From Rhizorhabdus dicambivorans (GTDB lineage: Bacteria > Pseudomonadota > Alphaproteobacteria > Sphingomonadales > Sphingomonadaceae), in assembly GCF_002355275.1 (NCBI RefSeq), contig NZ_CP023449.1, positions 1,032,001-1,096,000 on the forward strand: 64,000 nucleotides of DNA, read 5' to 3'. Below, piece after piece: positions 35,468-43,765 of the stretch. The translations under genes and the position numbers were made by a program. How positions within the stretch are numbered: the first letter of the stretch is position 1; every line of letters starts with the position of its first letter. Below the pieces are notes generated by a model. It saw only the letters and a list, made by a program, of their open reading frames with translations, had not been told where the DNA came from and ran no database searches.

Positions 35468-37231
35468 ATGAACCAACCGCAGACTATCGCTATCGTTGGC
35501 GCCGGGCCCACCGGCCTTTCAGCCGCCATATTGCTTCGCCAGCGCGGCTATTCTCCGATCGTGATCGAACGCAGGCCCGATATTACGGGCTATCCTGCGG
35601 CGCATGTGGCCAATACGCGGACGATGGAGGTCTTCGCCGAAATGGGCGTCGCCGATCGCATCTGGGACGCCGGCGACACCAACGCGATGAGCAGCCTCGT
35701 CGTCTGGCTGGAAAGCATGGCCGGCCGTGAATATGGCATCCTCCCGATCCAGGGCGCGGCAACCGACGAACGAGGGCCGCTCAGCGCCTATAATTCGGTG
35801 AACATCCCGCAGACCCGGCTGGAGAAGATCCTGTTCGACCGGTTCGTCGAACTGGGCGGCGAGGTACGGTTCGGGCAGGAAGTCATCGATGTGCGTGCGT
35901 CGGAAACCGTCGAACTTTCGCTCAGGAACATGGCCGACGATGCGTGCAGCGGCCTGCGCTGCGACTGGCTTCTCGGATGCGACGGCGCAGGCAGCATCGT
36001 GCGCCGGGCGACAGGCATAGAGATGGACGGTCCGCGGACCATCGCACGCTTCATGACGATTTACTTCGAAGCCGATCTGGATCGCTTTCGACAGGACCGA
36101 CGCGGGCTGCTCTACTGGATCGGCGGCCCCGAAGCCCGCGGCGTCTTCATCAGCTTCGACGAGATCGGCCGCACCTGGGCGATGCTCGTGCCGATCGGGG
36201 ACCTGCCGATCGAGGTATTCGACGACACGGCGGCGATCCGGATCGTCCAGAAAGCCATCGGCGACCTTTCGGCCCCGGTGTCGCTCCAGGCGGTATCGAG
36301 CTGGAACATGAGCGCGCAGGTGGCGCAGCGTTATCGGCACGGGCGCGTCCTGCTGGCCGGCGACGCCTGCCATCGCTTCCCGCCGACCGGGGGCCTGGGA
36401 ATGAACACCGGCATCCAGGATTCGCATAACCTCGTCTGGAAACTTTGCGCGGTGATTGAAGGACAGGCCGGCGACGCCCTGATCGACAGCTATGAGCGGG
36501 AACGCCGGCCCATCGCGCAGCGCAACACCGACCAGAGCGTGCACAACCTCATGAAAATGGGGATGATCGACGCGGCGCTCGGCATCGAGGCGCTTGCCCC
36601 CGTCAAGGCCGACGCTGGCGATGGCCCCGTCGCCACATGGCCGGCGGAGGTCCTGGGCATCGACGGGGATACGCCGGAGGCCCGGTCGCGCAGGGCGGCG
36701 GTCCAGTCCGCCATCGACGAGCAGGCGGAGCATTTCGCGCAAGGGGCCGGTATCGACCTCGGCTTCACCTATGCCGAGGGTGCTTTCATTCCCGATGGAT
36801 CGCCGGAGCCTTCCAGCGCGCCATGCGAGTATCGCCCGGACGCCCATCCCGGCGCCAGGCTGCCCTTCAACTCGCCGGACGGAAGCTTCGCCCAATCCAC
36901 GCTCGGTGCCGTGCAACCCGCCGGAATTACGGTTTTCACAGCGGATTCGCGGTGGGCAGCGATTGTTGACGGCGTTGCCGTAGAGTCCGGTATCGACCTG
37001 CACCTTGTCCGGTTCGGCGAGGGTGCCCGGAACCTGGGTCCGCAGGCGCGGGACTTGCTCGGTATCGGTACGAGCGGTGCGGTCGCCGTCCGTCCCGACG
37101 GCCATGTGCTGTGGCGGTGCGCCGAATGGACCCACCAATCCGCCTCCGAACTGCGTGACGCCGCGCGCCTCATTACGGGCGAGACGTCGCGACAGGCGTC
37201 GCGCGAAGCCGAAAGATCTTTGGCCAACTAG
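35468..37231 (+). CDS. FAD-dependent aromatic hydroxylase (PHOX/MhpA-like)
   Basis: A 587-residue flavoprotein monooxygenase. The Rossmann FAD motif is IAIVGAGPTGLSAAILLRQR, the DG-motif region is CDWLLGCDGAGSIVRR, and the second FAD motif is LLAGDACHRFPPTGGLGMNT followed by GIQDSHNLVWKL. A C-terminal thioredoxin-like domain is seen in long phenol hydroxylases of this class (MhpA, TfdB). The expected reaction is NAD(P)H-dependent ortho- or para-hydroxylation of a phenol. The start at 35468 is the only ATG just before the FAD motif; the frame continues upstream inside the FAH gene without meaning. It lies 38 bases after the FAH stop. Confidence 0.93.
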   Translation: MNQPQTIAIVGAGPTGLSAAILLRQRGYSPIVIERRPDITGYPAAHVANTRTMEVFAEMGVADRIWDAGDTNAMSSLVVWLESMAGREYGILPIQGAATDERGPLSAYNSVNIPQTRLEKILFDRFVELGGEVRFGQEVIDVRASETVELSLRNMADDACSGLRCDWLLGCDGAGSIVRRATGIEMDGPRTIARFMTIYFEADLDRFRQDRRGLLYWIGGPEARGVFISFDEIGRTWAMLVPIGDLPIEVFDDTAAIRIVQKAIGDLSAPVSLQAVSSWNMSAQVAQRYRHGRVLLAGDACHRFPPTGGLGMNTGIQDSHNLVWKLCAVIEGQAGDALIDSYERERRPIAQRNTDQSVHNLMKMGMIDAALGIEALAPVKADAGDGPVATWPAEVLGIDGDTPEARSRRAAVQSAIDEQAEHFAQGAGIDLGFTYAEGAFIPDGSPEPSSAPCEYRPDAHPGARLPFNSPDGSFAQSTLGAVQPAGITVFTADSRWAAIVDGVAVESGIDLHLVRFGEGARNLGPQARDLLGIGTSGAVAVRPDGHVLWRCAEWTHQSASELRDAARLITGETSRQASREAERSLAN

Positions 37232-37293
37232 ATCGTCCGGCGAGCCGGGCGGACCCTCCCCTCAATCCTGACTGGTTTCCATGGAGAAAGACG

Positions 37294-37812
37294 ATGAATC
37301 GTGATGAACTGCTCGATACGCTGATTGCGGAGCGCGAAATACGGCAACTGGCGCACACCCTGTCACGCTATGTCGATCGCGGAAATATCGAGGGCATGCG
37401 TAGCATGTTCCACCCGGATGCAGTGGCCGAATATGGGTTCAACAAGACCAAGACCGTCGATGAGTTTCTAGACCACTTCAAGGTCCAGATCACCACGCTC
37501 ACGGGCGTCCAGCACCATATCACTACCAGCAATATCCGCGTCGAGGGCGACTATGCCGAGGCAGAGAATTATGCCATCGCGCATTGCGACATCAAGGCTA
37601 GCGGAATGACGGTCGTCATCGGCGGGCGCTATCTCGACAAGCTGGAGCGGCGTGACGGGGTGTGGAAGATCGCGCACCGCATCGGCCTCGAGGACTGGTC
37701 GGTGAAGACGCCCGCTCCGCCGCCGGGTGCCAATGATCTGGTGGGTGTCATCCCGAGGGGCGCGCTTGGCGAGGCCGACCCTGCATATGGCTTTTTCAGG
37801 CTGATCAAATAG
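37294..37812 (+). CDS. SnoaL/NTF2-like protein (ring-hydroxylation accessory or isomerase-type fold)
   Basis: A 172-residue protein preceded by GGAGAAAG. The N-terminal helix EREIRQLAHTLSRYVDRGNI, MRSMFHPDAVAEYG and the beta-sheet segment ending KLERRDGVWKIAHRIGLEDW are typical of the SnoaL-like/NTF2 superfamily (SnoaL_4-type). These proteins act as dehydratases, isomerases or hydrolases on polar cyclic substrates. It is third in the FAH/hydroxylase operon and ends before a strong hairpin. The specific reaction is unknown. Confidence 0.85.
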   Translation: MNRDELLDTLIAEREIRQLAHTLSRYVDRGNIEGMRSMFHPDAVAEYGFNKTKTVDEFLDHFKVQITTLTGVQHHITTSNIRVEGDYAEAENYAIAHCDIKASGMTVVIGGRYLDKLERRDGVWKIAHRIGLEDWSVKTPAPPPGANDLVGVIPRGALGEADPAYGFFRLIK

Positions 37813-37840
37813 CCGCATCCGGCCGCGTAGCTATCCAAAT

Positions 37841-37870
37841 AAAATGGCGGGCAAATATCCCCGCCATTTT
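37841..37870. terminator. Bidirectional intrinsic terminator between convergent genes
   Basis: AAAATGGCGGG (37841-37851) and CCCGCCATTTT (37860-37870) form a perfect 11-bp stem with an 8-base loop. A T-rich tail lies on both strands. It separates the SnoaL-like gene (plus) from the FMN reductase gene (minus). Confidence 0.88.
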
Positions 37871-37900
37871 TGCTTTCCGAATCCATGGGGGTCGAAAGCG

Positions 37901-38455
37901 CTATCGCCGCATCCGTTCGATGAAGGCATGAAAGCGCAGCGCATAGGCGCGCAGGAAATCTTCGACCGTCGGATCCGCCACATTGCCATCCGTGTCGATC
38001 ATGTCGGGCGACTTGAAGCCGATATAGACTTCGCCCGGCAATACGAACGCCCCCAGGATCGACAGGACCTGGCGCAGATGCTGCTGCCCGATCGCAGTGC
38101 CGATGGCGCCCGGACTGGCGCCCGTCATCCCGACCACCTTGTCCCGCCAGATATTCTCCGCAAAGGGCTTTGAACCCCAGTCGATCGCATTTTTCAGGAC
38201 GCCGGGGATCGAGCGATTGAACTCGGGCGTAACGATCGATACCGCATCCGAGTCCGCAATCGCGCGCGTGAAATCGACGACCGATTTCGGGCGATCCTTT
38301 TCGAGATCCCCATGATAGTGCGGCATATCGTACATCGGTACGTCGACGAAGCGGAGATCCGCCGGCGACAGTCGTTCGATCGCCTTGGCAAGGCGCCGGT
38401 TTATCGAACCCGTGCGGGTGCTCGCCACCAGCGTCGCGACAGTGAATTTGGCCAT
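37901..38455 (-). CDS. NADPH-dependent FMN reductase
   Basis: A 184-residue flavodoxin-like protein of the FMN_red family. The FMN phosphate loop is VASTRTGSINRRLAKAIERL, and the isoalloxazine loop is TPEFNRSIPGVLKNAIDWGS. GMTGASPGAIGTAIGQQHLR is the third conserved block. It would supply reduced FMN or act as a quinone/azo reductase in the cytosol. It lies 46 bases downstream of the SDR gene on the same strand, so it probably belongs to the motif-preceded SDR operon. Confidence 0.93.
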   Translation of the reverse strand: MAKFTVATLVASTRTGSINRRLAKAIERLSPADLRFVDVPMYDMPHYHGDLEKDRPKSVVDFTRAIADSDAVSIVTPEFNRSIPGVLKNAIDWGSKPFAENIWRDKVVGMTGASPGAIGTAIGQQHLRQVLSILGAFVLPGEVYIGFKSPDMIDTDGNVADPTVEDFLRAYALRFHAFIERMRR

Positions 38456-38501
38456 GATTCCGATCCCGTTATCTTAGGGGCTACAAAAGCAGCAAAGCGG
38501 C

Positions 38502-39317
38502 TCAGCGGCCTCGCATGTTGAGCGTAAGGCCGCCGTCGATCGGGATTTTGGCCCCGTTGATATAGCTCGCGCGATCGGACGCCAGAAAGGTCACGAGGTC
38601 GGCAATCTCGCTCATTTCCGCCCAGCGCCCCGTCACTATGCCAAGCTCCTTGCTGAGGCCGGTCAAAACATCCTCGGCGGGCTTCGCGACGGTCTGCGCT
38701 ATTCCCTGCAGCCATTTTCTGCGGTTTTCCGTACCCACTAGCCCCGGTATGATCGCGTTCACATTGATCGATTGCGCCGCCAACTCGGCCGCCAGATATC
38801 CGGTCGCCTGGATCAGCGCGGCGTTCGCCGCCCCATGCAGCAGGCCCGGCTTCAGGACCGCGGCCCCTGTCGCACCAGTGACGTTGATCACGCGCCCACT
38901 ACCGTCCGTCGGGATCATCGTCAGCACGGCCCGTACGAGGCGCAGTCCTCCCAGAGCCTTGACCTCGATCACCTCGCGCCACGCCGGATCGTCCCAATGA
39001 AGCTGGCTTTCCGGGGATGTCGCGGGTACGCCCGCATTATGGACGATGATATTCAGGGATTTGAAGGTCGCGGTTGCGCGTAGTGTCTCCACCGCGCTTT
39101 GAACGCTTTCTGCACAGCTGATGTCTGCAGAAACGCATTCGACCGCGATACCATGCTCATCGGTCAGTTTCGCAGCGGCTGCTTCCAGCTTCTCCCTGTT
39201 GCGGGCAAGCAGCGCTACATTAACGCCCTCTTTGGCTAGGCCGGATGCAATAGCGTAGCCTATCCCCTGGCTGGCGCCCGTGATCAGCGCCGTGCGCCCT
39301 TTCAAGCCAAGTTCCAT
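38502..39317 (-). CDS. Short-chain dehydrogenase/reductase with atypical active site
   Basis: A 271-residue SDR. The cofactor motif is LITGASQGIGYAIASGLAKE, NIIVHNAG corresponds to the NNAG strand, and the C-terminus has IVTGRWAEMSEIADLVTFLA plus YINGAKIPIDGGLTLNM. At the usual S-Y-x-x-x-K site the sequence is GAAVLKPGLLHGAANAALIQ. By alignment to Y-x-A-x-K-A-A-x, the Tyr position is His and the Lys position Asn. It may use another general acid or be non-classical. It carries the exact 15-base AT-rich motif upstream and is followed by the FMN reductase. Confidence 0.9.
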   Translation of the reverse strand: MELGLKGRTALITGASQGIGYAIASGLAKEGVNVALLARNREKLEAAAAKLTDEHGIAVECVSADISCAESVQSAVETLRATATFKSLNIIVHNAGVPATSPESQLHWDDPAWREVIEVKALGGLRLVRAVLTMIPTDGSGRVINVTGATGAAVLKPGLLHGAANAALIQATGYLAAELAAQSINVNAIIPGLVGTENRRKWLQGIAQTVAKPAEDVLTGLSKELGIVTGRWAEMSEIADLVTFLASDRASYINGAKIPIDGGLTLNMRGR

Positions 39318-39359
39318 TTTGCCCCGCTCCTGACAATATAACGCTTATCGTGTCTGAAA

Positions 39360-39374
39360 TAATGTATTCATAAT
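39360..39374. promoter_or_regulatory. AT-rich operator-like motif upstream of the SDR operon
   Basis: TAATGTATTCATAAT begins 43 bases upstream of the SDR start and is identical at all 15 positions to 34501-34515. It lies between the SDR gene and the GntR regulator gene. Confidence 0.6.
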
Positions 39375-39516
39375 TCAATATATGTGGCCGATCAACTCGG
39401 TTTTTGCTCGTGCGATCCGCGATAAAGCGAGCTCGATACCGTCCGGGCGCCGACAAGCGCGGCAAAGCGCCCCGCAGAGCGGGCAGCACTTGTTGCGGCG
39501 GCAGAGTGGCTGTTGT

Positions 39517-40263
39517 TTAGCTCGTTGAGCTGCTGGCGGCTTGACCGACCAGGTCAAGATGGCGGAGCACCGCGCGATCGGCGGCGTCGGCGTCACGAGC
39601 GAGCAGCGCGACGGCGATATCACCATGTTGCTGGATGAATTCGTCGCGCAGGCTGTCCGGGATCTTGTCGATCGTCTGATAGCGATGACGCATCAGATGC
39701 GCGTTGGCGCGCGTATGCATCTCGATCAACAGGGGATTGTGGGAGGCATTCGCAATCGCGACATGGAAGTCCTGATTGGCCCGGAAATACCGTTTGATGT
39801 TGCCGCTTTCGACTGCATCCACCATCTGGCTGTGGTAGGATGCGATCTCCTTCAATTCGCGGTCTTCGGCCTTGCGGCATGCAATGCGCGCTGCCGAGGC
39901 TTCCAGATATGCCACCGCCTCAACGGTTGCATCAAGCTGATCGACGTTGAGGTCCGTGACCATCGCCCCGCGCTGCGGCGTCAATATCAGCAGGCCTTCT
40001 GAGGCCAACACCTTCAGCGCTTCGCGCAATGGCGTCCGCGAGATGCCGAGAAGCGTGCACAGCTCGATTTCCGGCATGCGCGATCCGGGGAGGATTTCTC
40101 CCTCTATGATCATATTCCGCATCGTGTCGGCCGCGCGTTCATGCAGCAACTGCTTCTGCTGCTTCACCACCCGGCCCGCGGATTTTAGCTGCAGCTTCAC
40201 CTTGGGCCCGCGTCTGACCTGATCACGGCTTGTGGGTTTGCCCGCTACGCGTGGTCCTGCCAT
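39517..40263 (-). CDS. GntR-family regulator (FadR/FCD subfamily)
   Basis: A 248-residue protein from the ATG at 40263; an upstream in-frame start adds 21 weakly plausible residues. The winged HTH lies at about residues 40-105 (ADTMRNMIIEGEILPGSRMP, then LCTLLGISRTPLREALKVLA). The FCD all-helical effector domain has metal-binding pattern residues (FRANQDFHVAIANASHNPLL, HLMRHRYQ, QQHGDIAVALLARDADAADR). FCD regulators usually repress catabolic operons and respond to acids. It is centrally placed in the 33-51 kb catabolic block. It is the best candidate to bind the AT-rich motif repeated at 34501, 39360, 46224 and 50241. Confidence 0.92.
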   Translation of the reverse strand: MAGPRVAGKPTSRDQVRRGPKVKLQLKSAGRVVKQQKQLLHERAADTMRNMIIEGEILPGSRMPEIELCTLLGISRTPLREALKVLASEGLLILTPQRGAMVTDLNVDQLDATVEAVAYLEASAARIACRKAEDRELKEIASYHSQMVDAVESGNIKRYFRANQDFHVAIANASHNPLLIEMHTRANAHLMRHRYQTIDKIPDSLRDEFIQQHGDIAVALLARDADAADRAVLRHLDLVGQAASSSTS

Positions 40264-40411
40264 GTTCCACTCTGTCCCTCTGCCGCAGTCAGCTGCGGCC
40301 CTGCCGCTCAATCGTGTATAAAGCATGTGAGAGCAAGACGATTCTGCCCGATCCCGGCAGGCCCGAAGACGAGCGCGATCCCGGAAGAACCAGCCTTGCC
40401 GCGCGGATCAT

Positions 40412-41392
40412 CTACGCGCGCAGCAACTCGGCATATACGATTTCGACGAAGGTCGGGAAGAAGAGCGGCGGGGAGGGCGGAGGGTCTTTCAGGATCGCCC
40501 TGATCTCCGAAAGCTGCTTGCCCGCTTTGAAAAGCTTCTCGACCTCGTCCCGGCGCCGCTCGGTCGCCAGGATCATCGCCTTCAGCTGGTCGCGATCGAC
40601 CTGCGCGCTGCCATGGCCACCGACATAGACCCGGGCATTGAGCGCCAGGGCGGCTTTCATGACCTTCAGCCAGCCTGCCGACGAACCGAATTTCTCCAGG
40701 TTGATGACCGGATAGGGACCGCGATCCGGCAGATTCGGATCGCCTCCGGTCAACAGGTCGCCGACGAACGCTACGCGTTGCGCCGGAAACCATGCGACGA
40801 GATCCCCGTCGGTATGGCCGGCGGCAAGGTGGGTCAACACAACGCTGATTCCCCCCACCGTCAGCGTCCGGGAGTGCCGGACCAGTTCGGTCGGCAGATA
40901 GGATTTGAGATCGGCGGGGACGGGCGGCTGGGGGCGGGCGTAAAATTGCTTGCCAGCGACGGTGTCGGTCATTTCCGATAGCGTATTTTCCTGTGCGATC
41001 ACCATGATGCCGCGCGGCCAGGCCGGCAGGCCGTTGATATGATCCGGATCGCTATGCGTCAGGATGATGGCGCGCAGCGGAAGGTCGGTCCGTGCCCGGA
41101 TTTCGCGCTGCATAGCCACGGCATCGGCGTCGAGCATCTGGGCGTCGATCACCACCACCCCATCCTTGCCGACGACGAATCCGGTGTTCGTTATCCCGCC
41201 GGTCACGACATGGGCGCCGTCGCCCAGGGGGACCACCTTGAGCATGCTGCGGTGCAGGCCAGCTCCGCCTTCGCCGTATGCCTGTGCGCCGGGAAAGGCC
41301 AGAGTCAGGCCAGCCGCGGCAACGAGCACGCGCATCGGTCGCCGCAGTGGCCAGCGTCGCGACGCCTCGGCGGGCTGGCCTGACAAAGCCAT
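40412..41392 (-). CDS. Metallo-beta-lactamase-fold hydrolase, exported
   Basis: A 326-residue protein starting at an ATG sharing one base with the stop of the TonB receptor gene (TGATG). An N-terminal hydrophobic stretch (RVLVAAAGLTLAFPGAQA, about residues 21-38) looks like a signal peptide. The metal motif reads LTHSDPDHINGL (H-x-D-x-D-H rather than H-x-H-x-D-H). A later metal ligand lies in LAAGHTDGDLVAWFP, and FVGDLLTGGDPNLPD follows. It resembles SoxH/quinoprotein-relay-type periplasmic lactamase-fold proteins. Coupling to an outer-membrane receptor suggests periplasmic hydrolysis of the imported compound, perhaps an ester or lactone. Confidence 0.85.
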   Translation of the reverse strand: MALSGQPAEASRRWPLRRPMRVLVAAAGLTLAFPGAQAYGEGGAGLHRSMLKVVPLGDGAHVVTGGITNTGFVVGKDGVVVIDAQMLDADAVAMQREIRARTDLPLRAIILTHSDPDHINGLPAWPRGIMVIAQENTLSEMTDTVAGKQFYARPQPPVPADLKSYLPTELVRHSRTLTVGGISVVLTHLAAGHTDGDLVAWFPAQRVAFVGDLLTGGDPNLPDRGPYPVINLEKFGSSAGWLKVMKAALALNARVYVGGHGSAQVDRDQLKAMILATERRRDEVEKLFKAGKQLSEIRAILKDPPPSPPLFFPTFVEIVYAELLRA

Positions 41393-43707
41393 CAGAAATG
41401 AACCCCCAGCTTGATGCCATAGGTCCTCGGCGCGCCGGGCACATGCAGGTCGGCGCTCGTTTCGGAGCCCGCGACCAGATAATATTTGCCGGTCAGATTG
41501 CGCACGAACAGCTGAACATCGAACTTCTCGTTCGAGGAGGTCCAGGTGGTCGATGCGTTTACGAGGTGGAACGCCTTCTGCGATAAGCGGTTAGCGGGAT
41601 CCCAGAACATCTTGCTCTTATAGGCATCGCTGACGCCGAAATTGAACGATCCGACTTGTGTCTCGAAGGTATAGTTGAAACCCAGCGTGTAGGAGAATCT
41701 CGGAGCATAAGGCATGCGGTGGCCACTATTGTTGCATGGCACGATCGTCCTGTTGCCGCCTCCATTAGGGCCTGCGCCGGGGGGGACCGAGCATTGCGAC
41801 AGCAAGGTTCCATAACGCGTGTCCAGATATTCCATGCTGCCAGTGATCGACAGGCCACGGGCCGGCACGAGTTCGAAATCGAGATCCACGCCTTTGATCT
41901 TCGCTGAGCTTGCGCTGTAGATGATCACCGACCCTACGGGAGCCGGGGGCGCCGAGGTGCGCAGCTGGATCTTCTTGTAATCCATGTAGAAAACTGCGGC
42001 GTTGAGGCGAAGAACGCGCCCGAACAAATCCGACTTGATGCCGAGTTCGAACGCGTCGAGCGTCTCGGGTGGGATGGGCGGATTGCTGAACGATGTGACA
42101 TTGTAGGTCCCGGCCCGGAAGCCCGTATTGTACGATGCATAGGCATGGACATCCTCTTCCAGATCCTGTGCCAGCACCACCTTGAAGGTCGGTTTCGAAT
42201 AGGTCTTCGAGGTCGGGATCGCGGGCAGCGTCGCCGTCGGCAACCCGGGCGAGACCGGCTGTGGCAGTCCGGGTGGACCGACGGTGATGCTGTTGGGACG
42301 ACCCTGAAGATAGGAGATGAGCCCGCTCAGGCCCTTGTCGTCGCGCGTGTAGCGCGCTCCCAGGGTCACACGGGTCGATGGCGTGAGCTTATAGGTACCC
42401 TCCCCATAGGCCGCGTAGGAGCGCGTGGTGGCGCGTGCTGCGGTCCGGCTCGGTGCGGCATTGCCGGGCAGGCGGATGCAGCTCGCCGCGGTGTTACCGG
42501 CACATGGCGTAAGCGTGTCGAATCGCGTCGTCGTATTGTCATGGAAATAATAGAGCCCGGCGATCCAGCTGAAGGGCGAGTCGTCATCGGGATTGGAGGT
42601 CAGCTGGAGTTCCTGGCTGAAGGTTTTGCTACGCCCATAGATATCCGACCAGACGGTGCCCTGCCCCACAAAGGCGCCCGGAATGCCGAACCGGTTTAGC
42701 AGCGAGAGCGCCTGCGCATCGATATAGCCGGTCAGGCTCATCAGAGAGACCGGGCCGAGATCATGCTCTATCTTCAGCGAAGCGGCCCGGAATTTCGAGT
42801 CGACGAACGGGGTGCGGCGGTCGCCTGCGACATATTCGCCGAGGAACCCATTGCCATCGAGACCGATCGAGCCCGGATAGACAGAGTTCACATTGCCCTG
42901 ATCGGTCTTCACATCGACATAGGCGCCTTGCAGCTGGATCGTTGTTTTATCCCCTGGCGTCCACCGCAGCTTGCCCTGGAGACCCGTTTCCTTGTTCGTG
43001 AACAGGTCGCTCCCATCAACTGTATTCCGGCCCCAACCGTCGGCCTGGTTGGTGTGGGTGACGGCGATGTTCGCTGCCAGATCGTCGCCGAGCGGCGCGG
43101 ATGCGTAGAGATTGGCGTTGAACGTATCGTAATTGGCATAGCCGACCGAAGCGTCGAGTTTGAACTCACGGCCCGGATTGCGGGTTATGACGTTGACAAG
43201 GCCGCCAGTAGAGTTGCGTCCGTACAGCGTCCCCTGCGGCCCCTTGAGAACCTCGATCCGTTCGATGTTGTTGAACGAGAATGGACTGGAGCCGGCATTG
43301 GGAAGGTAGAGGCCATCGAGATAGACCGCGACGGGTGACTCCGCATTGAACCCGGCCGTATTGGTGCCCACGCCCCGCAGATACAGGTTGTTCGCGGCGC
43401 CGGCGCGCTGGACCTGCAGGCCCGGCACGATCCGCGAGAGTTCGCTGACTGTGGTCACGCCCTGCGCCACAAGGCTTTCGGCCGAAAAGGCGGTGACCAC
43501 CGAAGGTACTAGCTGCTGGCTTTCCAAACGACGCGTTGCCGTCACGACGATGTCCTGCACGCCGGTCGCATCGGTATCGCCGGGGTCAACGGGCGCCCGG
43601 TCGCCCTGCTGCGTCTGAGCCGATGGCGACTGGCCAAAGGCGTACCCAGGCATGGCGAGCAGCGACGCGGTGAGGCACCATATCGTCCGCGAGTTCAATT
43701 TCTTCAT
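41392..43707 (-). CDS. TonB-dependent outer-membrane receptor (second of tandem pair)
   Basis: A 771-residue protein from the ATG at 43707, favoured by GGGGAG eight bases upstream. A signal peptide of about 25 residues (LTASLLAMPGYAFGQSP) precedes the TonB-box-like segment VQDIVVTATRRLESQQLVPS. The plug has YLRGVGTNTAGF and EVLKGPQGTLYGRNSTGGLV. The barrel ends in a C-terminal strand GAPRTYGIKLGVHF. It is translationally coupled to the downstream lactamase-fold hydrolase and lies 58 bases after another receptor gene. Organic-substrate uptake rather than iron is inferred from the catabolic neighbours. Confidence 0.93.
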   Translation of the reverse strand: MKKLNSRTIWCLTASLLAMPGYAFGQSPSAQTQQGDRAPVDPGDTDATGVQDIVVTATRRLESQQLVPSVVTAFSAESLVAQGVTTVSELSRIVPGLQVQRAGAANNLYLRGVGTNTAGFNAESPVAVYLDGLYLPNAGSSPFSFNNIERIEVLKGPQGTLYGRNSTGGLVNVITRNPGREFKLDASVGYANYDTFNANLYASAPLGDDLAANIAVTHTNQADGWGRNTVDGSDLFTNKETGLQGKLRWTPGDKTTIQLQGAYVDVKTDQGNVNSVYPGSIGLDGNGFLGEYVAGDRRTPFVDSKFRAASLKIEHDLGPVSLMSLTGYIDAQALSLLNRFGIPGAFVGQGTVWSDIYGRSKTFSQELQLTSNPDDDSPFSWIAGLYYFHDNTTTRFDTLTPCAGNTAASCIRLPGNAAPSRTAARATTRSYAAYGEGTYKLTPSTRVTLGARYTRDDKGLSGLISYLQGRPNSITVGPPGLPQPVSPGLPTATLPAIPTSKTYSKPTFKVVLAQDLEEDVHAYASYNTGFRAGTYNVTSFSNPPIPPETLDAFELGIKSDLFGRVLRLNAAVFYMDYKKIQLRTSAPPAPVGSVIIYSASSAKIKGVDLDFELVPARGLSITGSMEYLDTRYGTLLSQCSVPPGAGPNGGGNRTIVPCNNSGHRMPYAPRFSYTLGFNYTFETQVGSFNFGVSDAYKSKMFWDPANRLSQKAFHLVNASTTWTSSNEKFDVQLFVRNLTGKYYLVAGSETSADLHVPGAPRTYGIKLGVHF

Positions 43708-43765
43708 CTTATCACTCCCCATCTTATTCTATGGCTTGCCCGCTTTCGCGATAGGCTGTTGCCGG

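Noticed and set aside
35519-37138. A 539-codon minus-strand frame inside the FAD hydroxylase gene
   Set aside because: The plus strand carries all FAD-monooxygenase motifs in order. The opposite frame is a compositional shadow.
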